Both the position numbers and the translations under genes were made by a program. Positions 55,273-63,944 of a DNA stretch of 64,000 nt are shown here, in pieces; the first letter of the stretch is position 1; every line of letters starts with the position of its first letter. Source of the stretch: an uncultured Eubacteriales bacterium (GTDB taxonomy: Bacteria > Bacillota > Clostridia > Oscillospirales > CAG-272); contig CAJJIY010000002.1 in the NCBI GenBank assembly GCA_905187695.1, positions 28,486 through 92,485 of the forward strand. The letters run 5' to 3'. The notes under the pieces are model-generated. The model made no database searches, was not told the origin of the DNA, and saw only the letters and a program-made list of their open reading frames with translations.

Positions 55273-55971
55273 TTACAGCTCTTCTACCGAGACCACACCC
55301 TCAATGCCGGAAAGCGCGGTCATCAACTTTTCGTGCGTCAGCTTTCGCGGAAGGCTGAGCTGAAAGATGGCACACGGGTTCTGCGTGGCGGCACCGGATT
55401 TGGTGATCTGCAGATCGTTGACCGTGACGGATTGCGTGCGCAACAGTTCGGTCATTTCGACCAGCGCGCTGTTTTCACGGTATTCGGCATAAATATTCAG
55501 CGTCCGGGCGGTAGACATAATGTACCACTCCAATTTTGAAAGCACAAGCTCCGCCAGCAGGATAAACGCGGTGGCGATCAGCCCCGCCTCCACAAAGCCC
55601 GCGCCGACGGCCAATCCCACAATGGCGGCCGCCCACAGGCCGGCTGCGGTGGTCAGGCCTTTGACCTGGCGCTGTTTTGTCACAATAATGGTGCCTGCAC
55701 CGATAAAGCCGATGCCCGCAATCACCTGTGCCCCCAACCGCGCCGGATCGGTAAACATACCGGCAGAGAGATACAGATACTGGCTGGTAATGGTGGTCAT
55801 GGAAGCACCCAGACAAATGAGGATATGAGTACGGAACCCGGCCGGTCGGCGGCGGGTCTCCCGCTCCAGGCCAATAATGCCGCCGCACAGGATCGCAAGC
55901 AGCATCCGGATAACCGCCCCCCAGAAATGAAACCCGTCACTGAAACGGATGAAAGAAAGAAATTCACTCAT
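55273..55971 (-). CDS. MgtC/SapB-family membrane protein, copy 1
   Basis: 232 residues from ATG 55971 (GAGGG upstream); a GTG 15 bases earlier is possible. The MgtC core is clear: GGIIGLERETRRRPAGFRTHILICLGASM, GIGFIGAGTIIV, QVKGLTTAAGLWAAAIVGLAVGAG. A soluble ACT-like C-terminal domain (about 150-232) follows. Family members are linked to survival at low magnesium or in hosts and to ATP-synthase or P-type ATPase control. The exact role in Firmicutes is unclear. It overlaps the stop region of copy 2. Confidence 0.93.
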   Translation of the reverse strand: MSEFLSFIRFSDGFHFWGAVIRMLLAILCGGIIGLERETRRRPAGFRTHILICLGASMTTITSQYLYLSAGMFTDPARLGAQVIAGIGFIGAGTIIVTKQRQVKGLTTAAGLWAAAIVGLAVGAGFVEAGLIATAFILLAELVLSKLEWYIMSTARTLNIYAEYRENSALVEMTELLRTQSVTVNDLQITKSGAATQNPCAIFQLSLPRKLTHEKLMTALSGIEGVVSVEEL

Positions 55972-55982
55972 AATATGTACCC

Positions 55983-56720
55983 TCACAGTTCTTCGATGGC
56001 ACGCACATTTTCCACTTGGGAGATCAGCGTCATCAGCGTTGCGTGCGACATCCTCTTGGGAAGCCGGACGGAAAATACGGCGCTTTGGTTGGCGCCGGCC
56101 GCTTTGTTGCGGTGCACATCCACATCAAAGATCCGGATATCTTTTGATTTGATGGCCGAGATGATCGCACCGATATCATCCACATGAAGAAACTCCACCA
56201 ACAGGTTGAGATTCCGGCTCCGGGAAAGGATAAGGCGCTCCAACCGGCTGAACAGCGTAATGGTCAGGATAATGAGCAGACATCCGAAAAATGCCCCTTC
56301 CACAAAGCCGGCTCCGATGGCAAGACCCATGCAGGTCGAGGCCCAGAGTCCTGCGGCCGTGGTAAGCCCTTTCACCTCCTGGCGACCGGTGACGATGATC
56401 GTTCCGGCACCCAAAAAACCGATGCCGTTGATGACCTGCGCGCCCAGACGCGAGGCATCCGAGAACTTCTGGCCTTCAAAATGCACCAACGAAGCCCAGT
56501 CCGCCTCCACCATCATATTCAAGTATTGACTGATGACCATAGCCAGCGCCGCACCCAGGCAGACCAGCATATGGGTGCGGAATCCGGCCGGGCGCCGTTT
56601 CTGGCCGCGCTCAACGCCGATGACGCCACCGCACAGCACCGCAACGCCAAGGCGGAAAAGCGCCACCCAAGCACAATTGTCATAAGTAATGATCCGAAGC
56701 GGATCAAGGAAAGAAAGCAT
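55983..56720 (-). CDS. MgtC/SapB-family membrane protein, copy 2
   Basis: 245 residues with the same signature (GGVIGVERGQKRRPAGFRTHMLVCLGAAL, GIGFLGAGTIIV, EVKGLTTAAGLWASTCMGLAIGAG) and a similar C-terminal domain ending VENVRAIEEL, like copy 1's VEGVVSVEEL. Copy 2 has an extra ~11-residue insert (EADWASLVHFEGQ) in the loop after helix 2. It lies upstream of copy 1 in the same transcript. The pair could form a heteromer. Confidence 0.93.
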   Translation of the reverse strand: MLSFLDPLRIITYDNCAWVALFRLGVAVLCGGVIGVERGQKRRPAGFRTHMLVCLGAALAMVISQYLNMMVEADWASLVHFEGQKFSDASRLGAQVINGIGFLGAGTIIVTGRQEVKGLTTAAGLWASTCMGLAIGAGFVEGAFFGCLLIILTITLFSRLERLILSRSRNLNLLVEFLHVDDIGAIISAIKSKDIRIFDVDVHRNKAAGANQSAVFSVRLPKRMSHATLMTLISQVENVRAIEEL

Positions 56721-56755
56721 GATGATATCCTCTCTGTTTTTCCGGGAATCAGGCC

Positions 56756-58168
56756 TTATTCGGCCGACAACATAATTCTGACCGTGTGCTCGATTTCATA
56801 GTTTTCAAAAGCACGGTAAAAAGTGAGCGTGACCTCCTCGCCGGTCTGACGGCGATTGACCGCCCCGATGACATCATAAACCGTATACACCCGAAGGCCG
56901 TCCACTTTGGTCACAATATCTCCGACCTGCAGCTTGCCCACCGCGTTCGCGCCGCTGACCGAGACGGTATACACACCGTCAAAGGGCATTTTGAAATACC
57001 CCGGTTTTTCAGCGGTCGAAGCGTCCACCTGTTCAGCGGTCGGATCACTGTACCACACACCGCCCTGAAGACCGCGGCCGCCGATGCCAAGCAACGAACG
57101 GGAGGAAGAAATCGGATTTTCGCCGCGGAAAGCGCCGTTCTTTATAATAGCGTCCACCACGGTTCTGGCGCCGTCCATCGGAATGGCAAAGCCGATACCG
57201 TCAAAGACTGTGCCGCCGAAATAAGAAACTTTCATGACCACCACGCCGACCACCCGGCCGTACATATCGACCAGCGGTCCGCCGGAATTACCGGGATTCA
57301 CACTGGCATCTGTCTGAATGAGCGTCATTTTTTTATAAATGACATTGCTTTCATTGGTCAGCGCCACAATGCGTTTGGTGGCGGAAATCTTACCGAAAGT
57401 CGCGGTGCCGGCAAAATCCAGTTTGGCAGGCGTTCCCACCGCAACCACATCGTCACCCACCAACAGATCGGCCGAAGAACCCAGTTCCACGGGCGTAAGT
57501 CCTGTGCGGTCGATTTTCAGCACAGCCAGATCCGAAGGCTCGTCACTGCCGACCACGCGGGCATCCAACGCTTCCCCGTCCGGCAGGATCACCTGTACCG
57601 TGAGCGCCCCCTCGATCACATGATAATTGGTCACGATATAGCCGTCTTCCGTATAAATGAATCCGGAACCGATGGCCGTGGCCGTTTCGGTGCGCACCGA
57701 AACCGATACGGTAGAGCGGCGGACGCGGTCTGCCGCCTCGTTCGGGGTGAGCAGTCCGCTTTCGCTGTCATACTCCCGCACATAAACGATGCGCTCGGTT
57801 TCCACTTTTTTGATGATCTTAAATCCGGCATCTCCCAAAAACAGCGTCAGTAAAAGAATCAGAATGCAAACGCCGAAGATCGCGGCAAAAACCGCAAAAA
57901 ACGCGCGGTTTCCGTTGCGTTTCGGCCGGCGGGGCGCCGACTCGCTACCGGAAAAAGGCGCCGACGCTTCCGGATGATTTTCCTTTTCCGTCCGCACAGC
58001 AGGCTCTGCCTGTTCAGGCGCCGTTCCGGGTTCCGGCACAGCCGGTTCCGTCGCGGTCGCCGAATCGTCCGCGGCATCCGCTCCGGCCGCAGGCATTTCC
58101 GGCGTAACCGGCGCTTTTTTATCCTCCGGCAACCGTTCAAAATCCTTGTTCATCTCGTTGTTTTCCAA
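56756..58168 (-). CDS. HtrA-like membrane-anchored serine protease
   Basis: 470 residues; the likely start is TTG 58168 behind AAAGGAG (ATG five codons later is an alternative). A long acidic, Ala/Pro-rich cytoplasmic tail (1-85) precedes one membrane helix (88-111). The trypsin-like domain follows, with H183 (TNYHVI), D213 (SDLAVLK) and S295 (PGNSGGP), then a PDZ domain (about 370-460, GVYTVSVSGANAVGKLQVGDIVTKVDG). HtrA proteases clear misfolded exported proteins. It sits directly after a response regulator and kinase, as in WalRK-HtrC loci. Confidence 0.93.
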   Translation of the reverse strand: MENNEMNKDFERLPEDKKAPVTPEMPAAGADAADDSATATEPAVPEPGTAPEQAEPAVRTEKENHPEASAPFSGSESAPRRPKRNGNRAFFAVFAAIFGVCILILLLTLFLGDAGFKIIKKVETERIVYVREYDSESGLLTPNEAADRVRRSTVSVSVRTETATAIGSGFIYTEDGYIVTNYHVIEGALTVQVILPDGEALDARVVGSDEPSDLAVLKIDRTGLTPVELGSSADLLVGDDVVAVGTPAKLDFAGTATFGKISATKRIVALTNESNVIYKKMTLIQTDASVNPGNSGGPLVDMYGRVVGVVVMKVSYFGGTVFDGIGFAIPMDGARTVVDAIIKNGAFRGENPISSSRSLLGIGGRGLQGGVWYSDPTAEQVDASTAEKPGYFKMPFDGVYTVSVSGANAVGKLQVGDIVTKVDGLRVYTVYDVIGAVNRRQTGEEVTLTFYRAFENYEIEHTVRIMLSAE

Positions 58169-58189
58169 ATTGGCTCCTTTCGCGTGGGC

Positions 58190-59662
58190 TTATCCGTTTT
58201 CGACATCGGCCAAAGGCAATGTGAAATCAAACTCACAATATTTATTTTCTTCGCTTTCCACCCAGATTTTCTCGTGATGCGCGTCCATAATGGTCTTGGC
58301 AATGAAAAGGCCAAGCCCCACTCCGCTTTTGTCAAGGCCCCGGCTTTTGTCTCCTTTGTAAAACCGCTCGAAAACAAAAGGCAGATCAGCCTTGGAAATA
58401 CCTGCGCCTTCGTTATAGACCCCGATTTTTACATGATCTTGGGGAATGTATGAAAAACTGACGCGCAGTTTCCCGCCCTCTTTTGAAAATTTTACCGCAT
58501 TATCGCAGATATTATACAGAATCTGATAGATCGCGTCCCGGTCGGCCAGTACGGTGATCCTTTCATCATCGCAGCAGAACTCCACATCCAGCCGTTTTTC
58601 GTCAATTTTTCCTTCAAAAGAGAAAAGGATGAGGCGCGCCATTTCGCAGATATCAAAAGGCACCATCGTAAACTTCCGGTCGCCCGCCTGGATACGCGAA
58701 ATGTTCAGAAGAGAGGCCACCAGCCGAGCCAGACGCTGCACCTCGTTTTTGATCATTTCCAGGTAATGTCCCTGTTTTTCCGGCGGAATGGCGCCGGAGA
58801 GAATGTTGTCGATGAATCCGGAAATAGTGGTCATCGGGGTGCGCAGATCGTGCGACACATTGGCCATGAAAGTATTGCGCATGGCTTCCAGCCGGGAAAC
58901 GGACTCGGCCATGTTGTTGAAAGCCTCCGCCAGTTCCGCCACCTCATCCTTGCCGCGGACCGGCACGCGCACATCAAAGTTACCGGTGGAAAACTCCTTG
59001 GCCATCCGGCTCATATCCCGTAGCGGCCCGATGACCTTTTCCGTGATGACATACACGGCAATGAGCGCCGCCAGCATCACCCAAAGGCTGCCGATAATCA
59101 CGGTTTTGACCATCAGCCCGAGCAGTTCGTCCAACGCGGCGCTCGGCGCGCAGGCAAACACCGTGCCGCACACGCTACTGCCATCGGTCGTAAACACGGG
59201 CGCGGCGCAGAAAAACTGCGGCTCATCAAAAACGCCCGAGAGCGCGGAAATTTCGGAAACCGCCACACCGCTGATGACCTCGTCGATCACACTTCGCGGC
59301 AGGCTGGCCGAACCGGCCGCTGCCTTTCCCCCGCTGGCCATGCGAAGAATCCGGCCGTTTTTGTCCACCAACAGCAATGTAATGTCATCGCCCATTCCGG
59401 CCCCGGCCAATAACATCCGGTCCACATCGCCCGACATCCGCAGAATCATCTTGGCAAAAGCATCGCTTTCGGTGTTTCCGCTTTCCATCCGGTCACTCAG
59501 GTAGCCAGCCGCGAAATCGGCCGTATTATCAAGCAGTTTTTTCTTGGCGTTGACCGCGTAATTGTTCACCATCGCCGTGATCAGCAGGACCAAAAGCAGG
59601 AAACTCACGAAGATGATGAGCATGAAAGTGGTGATATATTTCGCAAAAACGCTCTTAAACAT
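58190..59662 (-). CDS. membrane sensor histidine kinase
   Basis: 490 residues: membrane helices at 10-32 and 184-207 flank a ~150-residue extracellular sensor. HAMP (208-260), HisKA with phospho-acceptor H271 in NVSHDLRTPMT, and HATPase with N-box NICDNAVKFSKEGG and G-box DKSGVGLGLFIAK follow. The layout matches ResE/PhoR/WalK-type kinases but lacks a visible PAS domain. The sensor, with LLVDKNGRILRMASGG, resembles a Cache-like fold. Its partner is the response regulator just upstream. Confidence 0.95.
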   Translation of the reverse strand: MFKSVFAKYITTFMLIIFVSFLLLVLLITAMVNNYAVNAKKKLLDNTADFAAGYLSDRMESGNTESDAFAKMILRMSGDVDRMLLAGAGMGDDITLLLVDKNGRILRMASGGKAAAGSASLPRSVIDEVISGVAVSEISALSGVFDEPQFFCAAPVFTTDGSSVCGTVFACAPSAALDELLGLMVKTVIIGSLWVMLAALIAVYVITEKVIGPLRDMSRMAKEFSTGNFDVRVPVRGKDEVAELAEAFNNMAESVSRLEAMRNTFMANVSHDLRTPMTTISGFIDNILSGAIPPEKQGHYLEMIKNEVQRLARLVASLLNISRIQAGDRKFTMVPFDICEMARLILFSFEGKIDEKRLDVEFCCDDERITVLADRDAIYQILYNICDNAVKFSKEGGKLRVSFSYIPQDHVKIGVYNEGAGISKADLPFVFERFYKGDKSRGLDKSGVGLGLFIAKTIMDAHHEKIWVESEENKYCEFDFTLPLADVENG

Positions 59663-59695
59663 GGCCCTCCTCTCTCAACCGGTTCCGGAAAAAGG

Positions 59696-59722
59696 AAAGG
59701 GCTTCGCACCATGGTGCAAGGC
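59696..59722. repeat. imperfect inverted repeat between response regulator and kinase
   Basis: GGGCTTcGCACC/GGTGCaAGGCCC pairs with two mismatches in the 72-base gap; it could reduce read-through or protect the mRNA. Confidence 0.4.
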
Positions 59723-59734
59723 CCACTCCCCACC

Positions 59735-60427
59735 TTAGTTGTAAAGCTCAAATTTGTAGCCGATACCCCATACGGTTTTGAGCGCCCATTTGTCCGAAAC
59801 GCCCTCCAGTTTTTCACGCAGACGCTTGATATGTACATCCACGGTGCGGCTGTCGCCCAGAAACGCGAAATCCCACACATGCTCCAGGAGCTGTTCGCGG
59901 CTGAACACCCGGTTCGGGTTGGAGGCAAGGCAATAGAGCAACTGCAGTTCTTTGGGCGGGATATCCACCTTTTTGCCCTTCAGTTTGAGTTCAAACCGAT
60001 CCTGGCTGATTTCAAAGTTATCAAACTTAATCACATCGCTGTCGTCCTGATTGAGGTGCGACTGATAGCGGCGCAGGACCGCCTTGATGCGGGCGTTCAG
60101 CTCTTTGAGGTCAAAAGGTTTGACCACCACGTCGTCCGCGCCCATTTCCAACGCCAGCACCTTGTTGAAGACCTCTCCCTTGGCCGTGATCATAATGACG
60201 GGTTTGGAGGATTCCTTGCGGATCTCGGCCAGCACCTGCTGTCCGTCTTTTTTGGGCAGCATGATGTCAAGGAGCACCAGATCCGGATCGCTGGCCTTGA
60301 ACGCATTCACGCCTTCCACGCCGTCATTGGCCGTGATAACCTCGCACCCCTCATTTTCAAAATACACTTTCAGAACATCGCAAATGCCGAGATCGTCATC
60401 CACAACCAGAATTTTTGTCCCTACCAT
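59735..60427 (-). CDS. OmpR/PhoB-family response regulator
   Basis: 230 residues. The receiver domain has the acidic pair DDD at 10-12, phospho-acceptor D54 (LVLLDIMLP) and K103 (VVVKPFDL). The C-terminal winged helix has FSREQLLEHVWDFAFLGDSRTVDVHIKRLREKLE, the PhoB/OmpR signature. It would bind direct repeats and control genes such as the htrA-like gene downstream. First gene of the regulator-kinase-protease unit. Confidence 0.95.
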   Translation of the reverse strand: MVGTKILVVDDDLGICDVLKVYFENEGCEVITANDGVEGVNAFKASDPDLVLLDIMLPKKDGQQVLAEIRKESSKPVIMITAKGEVFNKVLALEMGADDVVVKPFDLKELNARIKAVLRRYQSHLNQDDSDVIKFDNFEISQDRFELKLKGKKVDIPPKELQLLYCLASNPNRVFSREQLLEHVWDFAFLGDSRTVDVHIKRLREKLEGVSDKWALKTVWGIGYKFELYN

Positions 60428-60510
60428 TTTTACTCATCCTCTCCCGGTAAATTTGCCGGGTCGCAGGCAAAAATCCTCACGGCCCTTGCATACAGATTCC
60501 ATTATGGTTA

Positions 60511-60516
60511 ATTATA
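60511..60516 (-). promoter_or_regulatory. -10 element before the response-regulator gene
   Basis: TATAAT on the minus strand, with only a weak TTTTCA at 17 bases upstream. The resulting leader is about 80 bases. Confidence 0.45.
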
Positions 60517-60618
60517 ACACAATTTTTTCATTTTGAAAAGTCTTTTTTCAAAAAAAGTAAACATTTCTTTTCTTTTTCTCTTTTCACACGCAAATTTGAA
60601 TTTTTGGCGGGCGGGGAC

Positions 60619-60647
60619 TTGCCAAAAACTTTCTTTTGCGGTATAAT
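60619..60647 (+). promoter_or_regulatory. promoter of ychF-trmB-nitroreductase-truB
   Basis: TTGCCA (60619-60624) and TATAAT (60642-60647) with a 17-base spacer. Confidence 0.8.
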
Positions 60648-60696
60648 GTTTTTTTGATGATATCGGGCAACCATGCCCTGACCGAAGGAGACTTTC

Positions 60697-61791
60697 ATGA
60701 AACTCGGAATTGTAGGAATGCCGAATGTCGGCAAAAGCACGCTTTTCAACGCGCTGACCAATGCGGGCGCGGAATCCGCCAACTATCCCTTCTGCACCAT
60801 CGAGCCGAATGTCGGCGTAGTGGCCGTGCCGGACGCGCGGATGGATTTTCTCGCCGAAATGTATCACCCGGAAAAATATACGCCGGCCGTGATCGAATTT
60901 GTGGACATTGCCGGACTTGTGGCAGGCGCTTCCAAGGGGGAGGGCCTTGGCAACAAGTTTCTTTCCCACATCCGGGAGGTGGACGCCATTGTGCATGTGG
61001 TGCGCTGTTTCAAAGACGACAACATCATCCATGTGGACGGCAGCGTCAACGCCATGCGGGATCTTGAGACCATCAACATGGAACTGATTTTCTCGGACAT
61101 GGAAATGATGGAACGGCGCATCGACCGCACCAAAAAAGCCATGAAAGGCGACAAAACGCTCTCTGAAGAACTTGCCGTGCTGGAGCGGGTCTACAAGGCG
61201 CTGTGCGATGGAAAAACCGCACGGACGGTGGAACTGACCAAGGATGAACGCGCCGTGTTTGCGGATACGCCGCTTCTCACCATGAAGCCGGTTATTTATG
61301 TGGCCAATGTTGCGGAAAGCGAGGCCGGCGCCGAGCCGCTCGGCAACCCCATGTATGCAGATTTAAAGAAATTTGCCACCGCCGAACACGCCGGCATCCT
61401 CCCCGTCTGCGCGCAGATCGAGGCCGAGATTGCCGAGCTTTCCGGCGAGGAGAAAAAAGAATTCCTTGCCGATATGGGCATTGCCGAAAGCGGCCTTGAC
61501 CGTCTCATCAAAGAAAGTTATTCCCTTCTGGGACTCATCAGTTTTCTCACGGCCGGCCCGAAAGAAGTGCGGGCATGGACCATTACAAGAGGAACCAAAG
61601 CGCCCGGTGCGGCCGGCAAGATCCACAGCGATTTTGAGCGCGGTTTCATCCGCGCCGAAGTGGTTTCTTTTGACGACCTGGAGCGGCTGGGCAGCATGAA
61701 CGCCGTCAAAGAAGCGGGACTCCTGCGCAGCGAGGGAAAAGACTATGTCATGCAGGACGGAGACATTGTGGTCTTCCGTTTCAATGTCTGA
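60697..61791 (+). CDS. ychF: redox-regulated ribosome-binding ATPase YchF
   Basis: 364 residues, the standard YchF length. G1 GMPNVGKST, switch II DIAGLVAGASKGEGLGNKFL and the C-terminal TGS domain (TRGTKAPGAAGKIHSDFERGFIRAEV, DYVMQDGDIVVFRFNV) are typical. YchF is an Obg-family protein that prefers ATP and binds 70S ribosomes, with a role in oxidative-stress control. Its TGA overlaps the trmB ATG, so the two are translationally coupled. Confidence 0.97.
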   Translation: MKLGIVGMPNVGKSTLFNALTNAGAESANYPFCTIEPNVGVVAVPDARMDFLAEMYHPEKYTPAVIEFVDIAGLVAGASKGEGLGNKFLSHIREVDAIVHVVRCFKDDNIIHVDGSVNAMRDLETINMELIFSDMEMMERRIDRTKKAMKGDKTLSEELAVLERVYKALCDGKTARTVELTKDERAVFADTPLLTMKPVIYVANVAESEAGAEPLGNPMYADLKKFATAEHAGILPVCAQIEAEIAELSGEEKKEFLADMGIAESGLDRLIKESYSLLGLISFLTAGPKEVRAWTITRGTKAPGAAGKIHSDFERGFIRAEVVSFDDLERLGSMNAVKEAGLLRSEGKDYVMQDGDIVVFRFNV

Positions 61792-62438
61792 TGCGCGCCC
61801 GCAAGAAAAAGCACGGGGCGGAGCGGATTGCCGCCTGCGCCCGGCTGCTTATCGAAGATAAAGAAGCGCTGCAAAACGACCCCTTTTCTTTCTTTCCGGA
61901 AAAAAAGCCGCTTTGCCTTGAGATTGGCTGCGGCAAAGGGGATTTTGCCTGCGGCATGGCCGCGGCGCACCCGGATTTTGATTTCATTGCCATGGAACGC
62001 GTGCCGGATGTGCTTTGTCTGGCGCTGGAAAAGGCCATGAAAGCCGCCGATACCCGCCCGGACAACCTTCGCTTTCTCATGGAAAATGCCCAAAACCTGA
62101 CCGATCTGTTCCCTGCGCACTGCCTGGATATCATTTATCTCAATTTCAGCGATCCATGGCCGAAAAAAGGCCACGCCAAAAGGCGCCTTACCCATCGGGA
62201 TTTCCTTCTCAAATACCGTGAAATTTTAAAAGAAGGCGGCATAATCCGGTTCAAAACCGACAATGCGGGGCTTTTCGACTTCACGCTGGCAGAATGTGAA
62301 GCGCTCGGCATCGGCACCTCCGAACTCACGCGCGATCTTCACCATAGTCCGCTTTCCGAGGGCAACATCACGACCGAATACGAGCGGAACTTTTCGGAAA
62401 AGGGATTTCCCATTCATGCCGTCACGCTCCGCTTTTAA
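61791..62438 (+). CDS. trmB: tRNA (guanine-N7)-methyltransferase
   Basis: 215 residues. The SAM-binding loop LEIGCGKGDFACGMA, AMERVPDVLCLALEKA and the catalytic signature SDPWPKKGHAKRRLTH are clear, and TTEYERNFSEKGFPIHAV closes the protein. It methylates G46 in the tRNA variable loop. The ATG at 61791 shares its first base with the stop codon of ychF. Confidence 0.96.
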   Translation: MRARKKKHGAERIAACARLLIEDKEALQNDPFSFFPEKKPLCLEIGCGKGDFACGMAAAHPDFDFIAMERVPDVLCLALEKAMKAADTRPDNLRFLMENAQNLTDLFPAHCLDIIYLNFSDPWPKKGHAKRRLTHRDFLLKYREILKEGGIIRFKTDNAGLFDFTLAECEALGIGTSELTRDLHHSPLSEGNITTEYERNFSEKGFPIHAVTLRF

Positions 62439-62451
62439 AGGAGGAGAAGAT

Positions 62452-63018
62452 ATGCTTTCTTCACTTGTGGCCTCCAACCGTTCCTGCCGCGCTTTTGACC
62501 GCACAGATCCCATCCCGCGGGAGACCTTGCTGTCACTGATCGATCTTGCCCGGCAGTCGGCATCCGGGAAAAATCTTCAGCCGCTCCGTTATCGGGTCCT
62601 CACCTTGGAAACCGACATCTTCAAAATGCTTCGGAACTGCCGCTTTGCGCCCAGCCTTAATATTCCGCTCCCGCCGGCGGGAAAAGAGCCGACCGGCTTT
62701 ATTCTCATTTTTTCGGATAACCGCGTCGCTTCTCCCGAACCGTTGCGCCTGATCGATGTGGGAATTGCCGCGCAGACCATCCTGCTTTCCGCCGCCGAAA
62801 AGGGATTCGGCGGCTGTATGCTGAAAAGTTTCGATGCCGGGTGTCTTTCGGCCGATTTCGGAATCCCCGCATATTACACGCCGCAGTTGGCCATTGCGCT
62901 GGGCAAACCGGCAGAACGGGTGCTCATAAAAGAGGCCGTAGACGGCAATACCGCCTATTATCGGGAAAACGGTGTGCAGATCGTGCCCAAACTGCCGCTT
63001 TCCGATATCCTCATCTGA
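62452..63018 (+). CDS. small nitroreductase-family flavoprotein
   Basis: 188 residues from ATG 62452 (AAAGGAGG upstream). SNRSCRAFD and PRETLLSLIDLARQSASGKNLQPLRY are the FMN-binding opening of nitroreductases. GIAAQTILLSAAEKGFGGCML and a C-terminal LAIALGKPAERV complete the fold. Family members use NAD(P)H and FMN for reductions of nitro compounds or related substrates; the natural substrate is unknown. It sits between two tRNA-modification genes. Confidence 0.9.
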   Translation: MLSSLVASNRSCRAFDRTDPIPRETLLSLIDLARQSASGKNLQPLRYRVLTLETDIFKMLRNCRFAPSLNIPLPPAGKEPTGFILIFSDNRVASPEPLRLIDVGIAAQTILLSAAEKGFGGCMLKSFDAGCLSADFGIPAYYTPQLAIALGKPAERVLIKEAVDGNTAYYRENGVQIVPKLPLSDILI

Positions 63019-63029
63019 AAGGAAAGAAT

Positions 63030-63944
63030 ATGCCTCAACACGAACCAAGCGGGGTGCTTCTTTTGGATAAGCCCGCAGGTATCACCTCCCATGATGCGGT
63101 GGGGCTTGCCCGCCGTCTTTTCGGCACGCGCCGCGTCGGTCACACCGGCACGCTGGATCCCATGGCCACCGGCCTGCTGATCCTGCTCATCGGCCGTGCC
63201 GCCAAAGCCGCGGAATATCTTTCGGTACACAGCAAAACCTATGAAGCCACCCTTTGCCTTGGGCTTACGACCGATACCGAGGACACGACCGGCCGCGTTC
63301 TTTCCCGAAGCCAAACGCTCCCGGACAGCGCGGCCGTTCTTCATGCGGCCGCGGCCTTCCGGGGCAATCTTCTGCAAACGCCGCCCATGTACAGCGCCCT
63401 CAAAATCGGCGGAAAAAAGCTGGTGGATCTGGCACGCCGCGGCATTGAGGTGGAACGGACGGCGCGGCCGATTCGCATTGAAAAACTGGAGGTCTTTCCC
63501 ACCGACGATCCGGCTCTTTACCGGATGACGGTCTCCTGCTCGGCCGGCACCTATATCCGGACGCTGTGTGCCGATATCGGCGCGGCGCTCGGTTGCGGCG
63601 GTGCGATGGCCGCTTTGCGGCGCACCCGTGTCGGGGATTTCGCTCTTGCGGACGCGCACACACCGGAAACGCTGAAAGAGCTTTCTCCCGATGAACTTTC
63701 CGGCCTGCTCCTGCCGACCGAAACGCTTTTCAAAGAATACCCGGCCGTAAACCTGTCGCTCTTTTTTGAAAAGCTGGCGCGCTCGGGCTGTGAAATTTAT
63801 CAGAAAAAGATCGGGACTTCGTTTCCAATCGGACAAAAAGTCCGCCTACGGGATGAAAAAAGCGCTTTTTTCGCACTGGGCGAAACGCGGGATTTCCCGG
63901 ACGGAAGCGCCGTCAAGCCCATCAAACTGTTTGATATTGAGTAA
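63030..63944 (+). CDS. truB: tRNA pseudouridine-55 synthase
   Basis: 304 residues from ATG 63030 (GGAAAG upstream). The catalytic aspartate is D43 in RVGHTGTLDPMATG. GVLLLDKPAGITSHDAV, YSALKIGGKKLVDLARRG and SCSAGTYIRTLCADIG are conserved. It makes the universal pseudouridine of the T-loop. A ~60-residue C-terminal extension looks like a PUA-type tail. Last gene of the plus-strand operon; complete in this window. Confidence 0.96.
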   Translation: MPQHEPSGVLLLDKPAGITSHDAVGLARRLFGTRRVGHTGTLDPMATGLLILLIGRAAKAAEYLSVHSKTYEATLCLGLTTDTEDTTGRVLSRSQTLPDSAAVLHAAAAFRGNLLQTPPMYSALKIGGKKLVDLARRGIEVERTARPIRIEKLEVFPTDDPALYRMTVSCSAGTYIRTLCADIGAALGCGGAMAALRRTRVGDFALADAHTPETLKELSPDELSGLLLPTETLFKEYPAVNLSLFFEKLARSGCEIYQKKIGTSFPIGQKVRLRDEKSAFFALGETRDFPDGSAVKPIKLFDIE

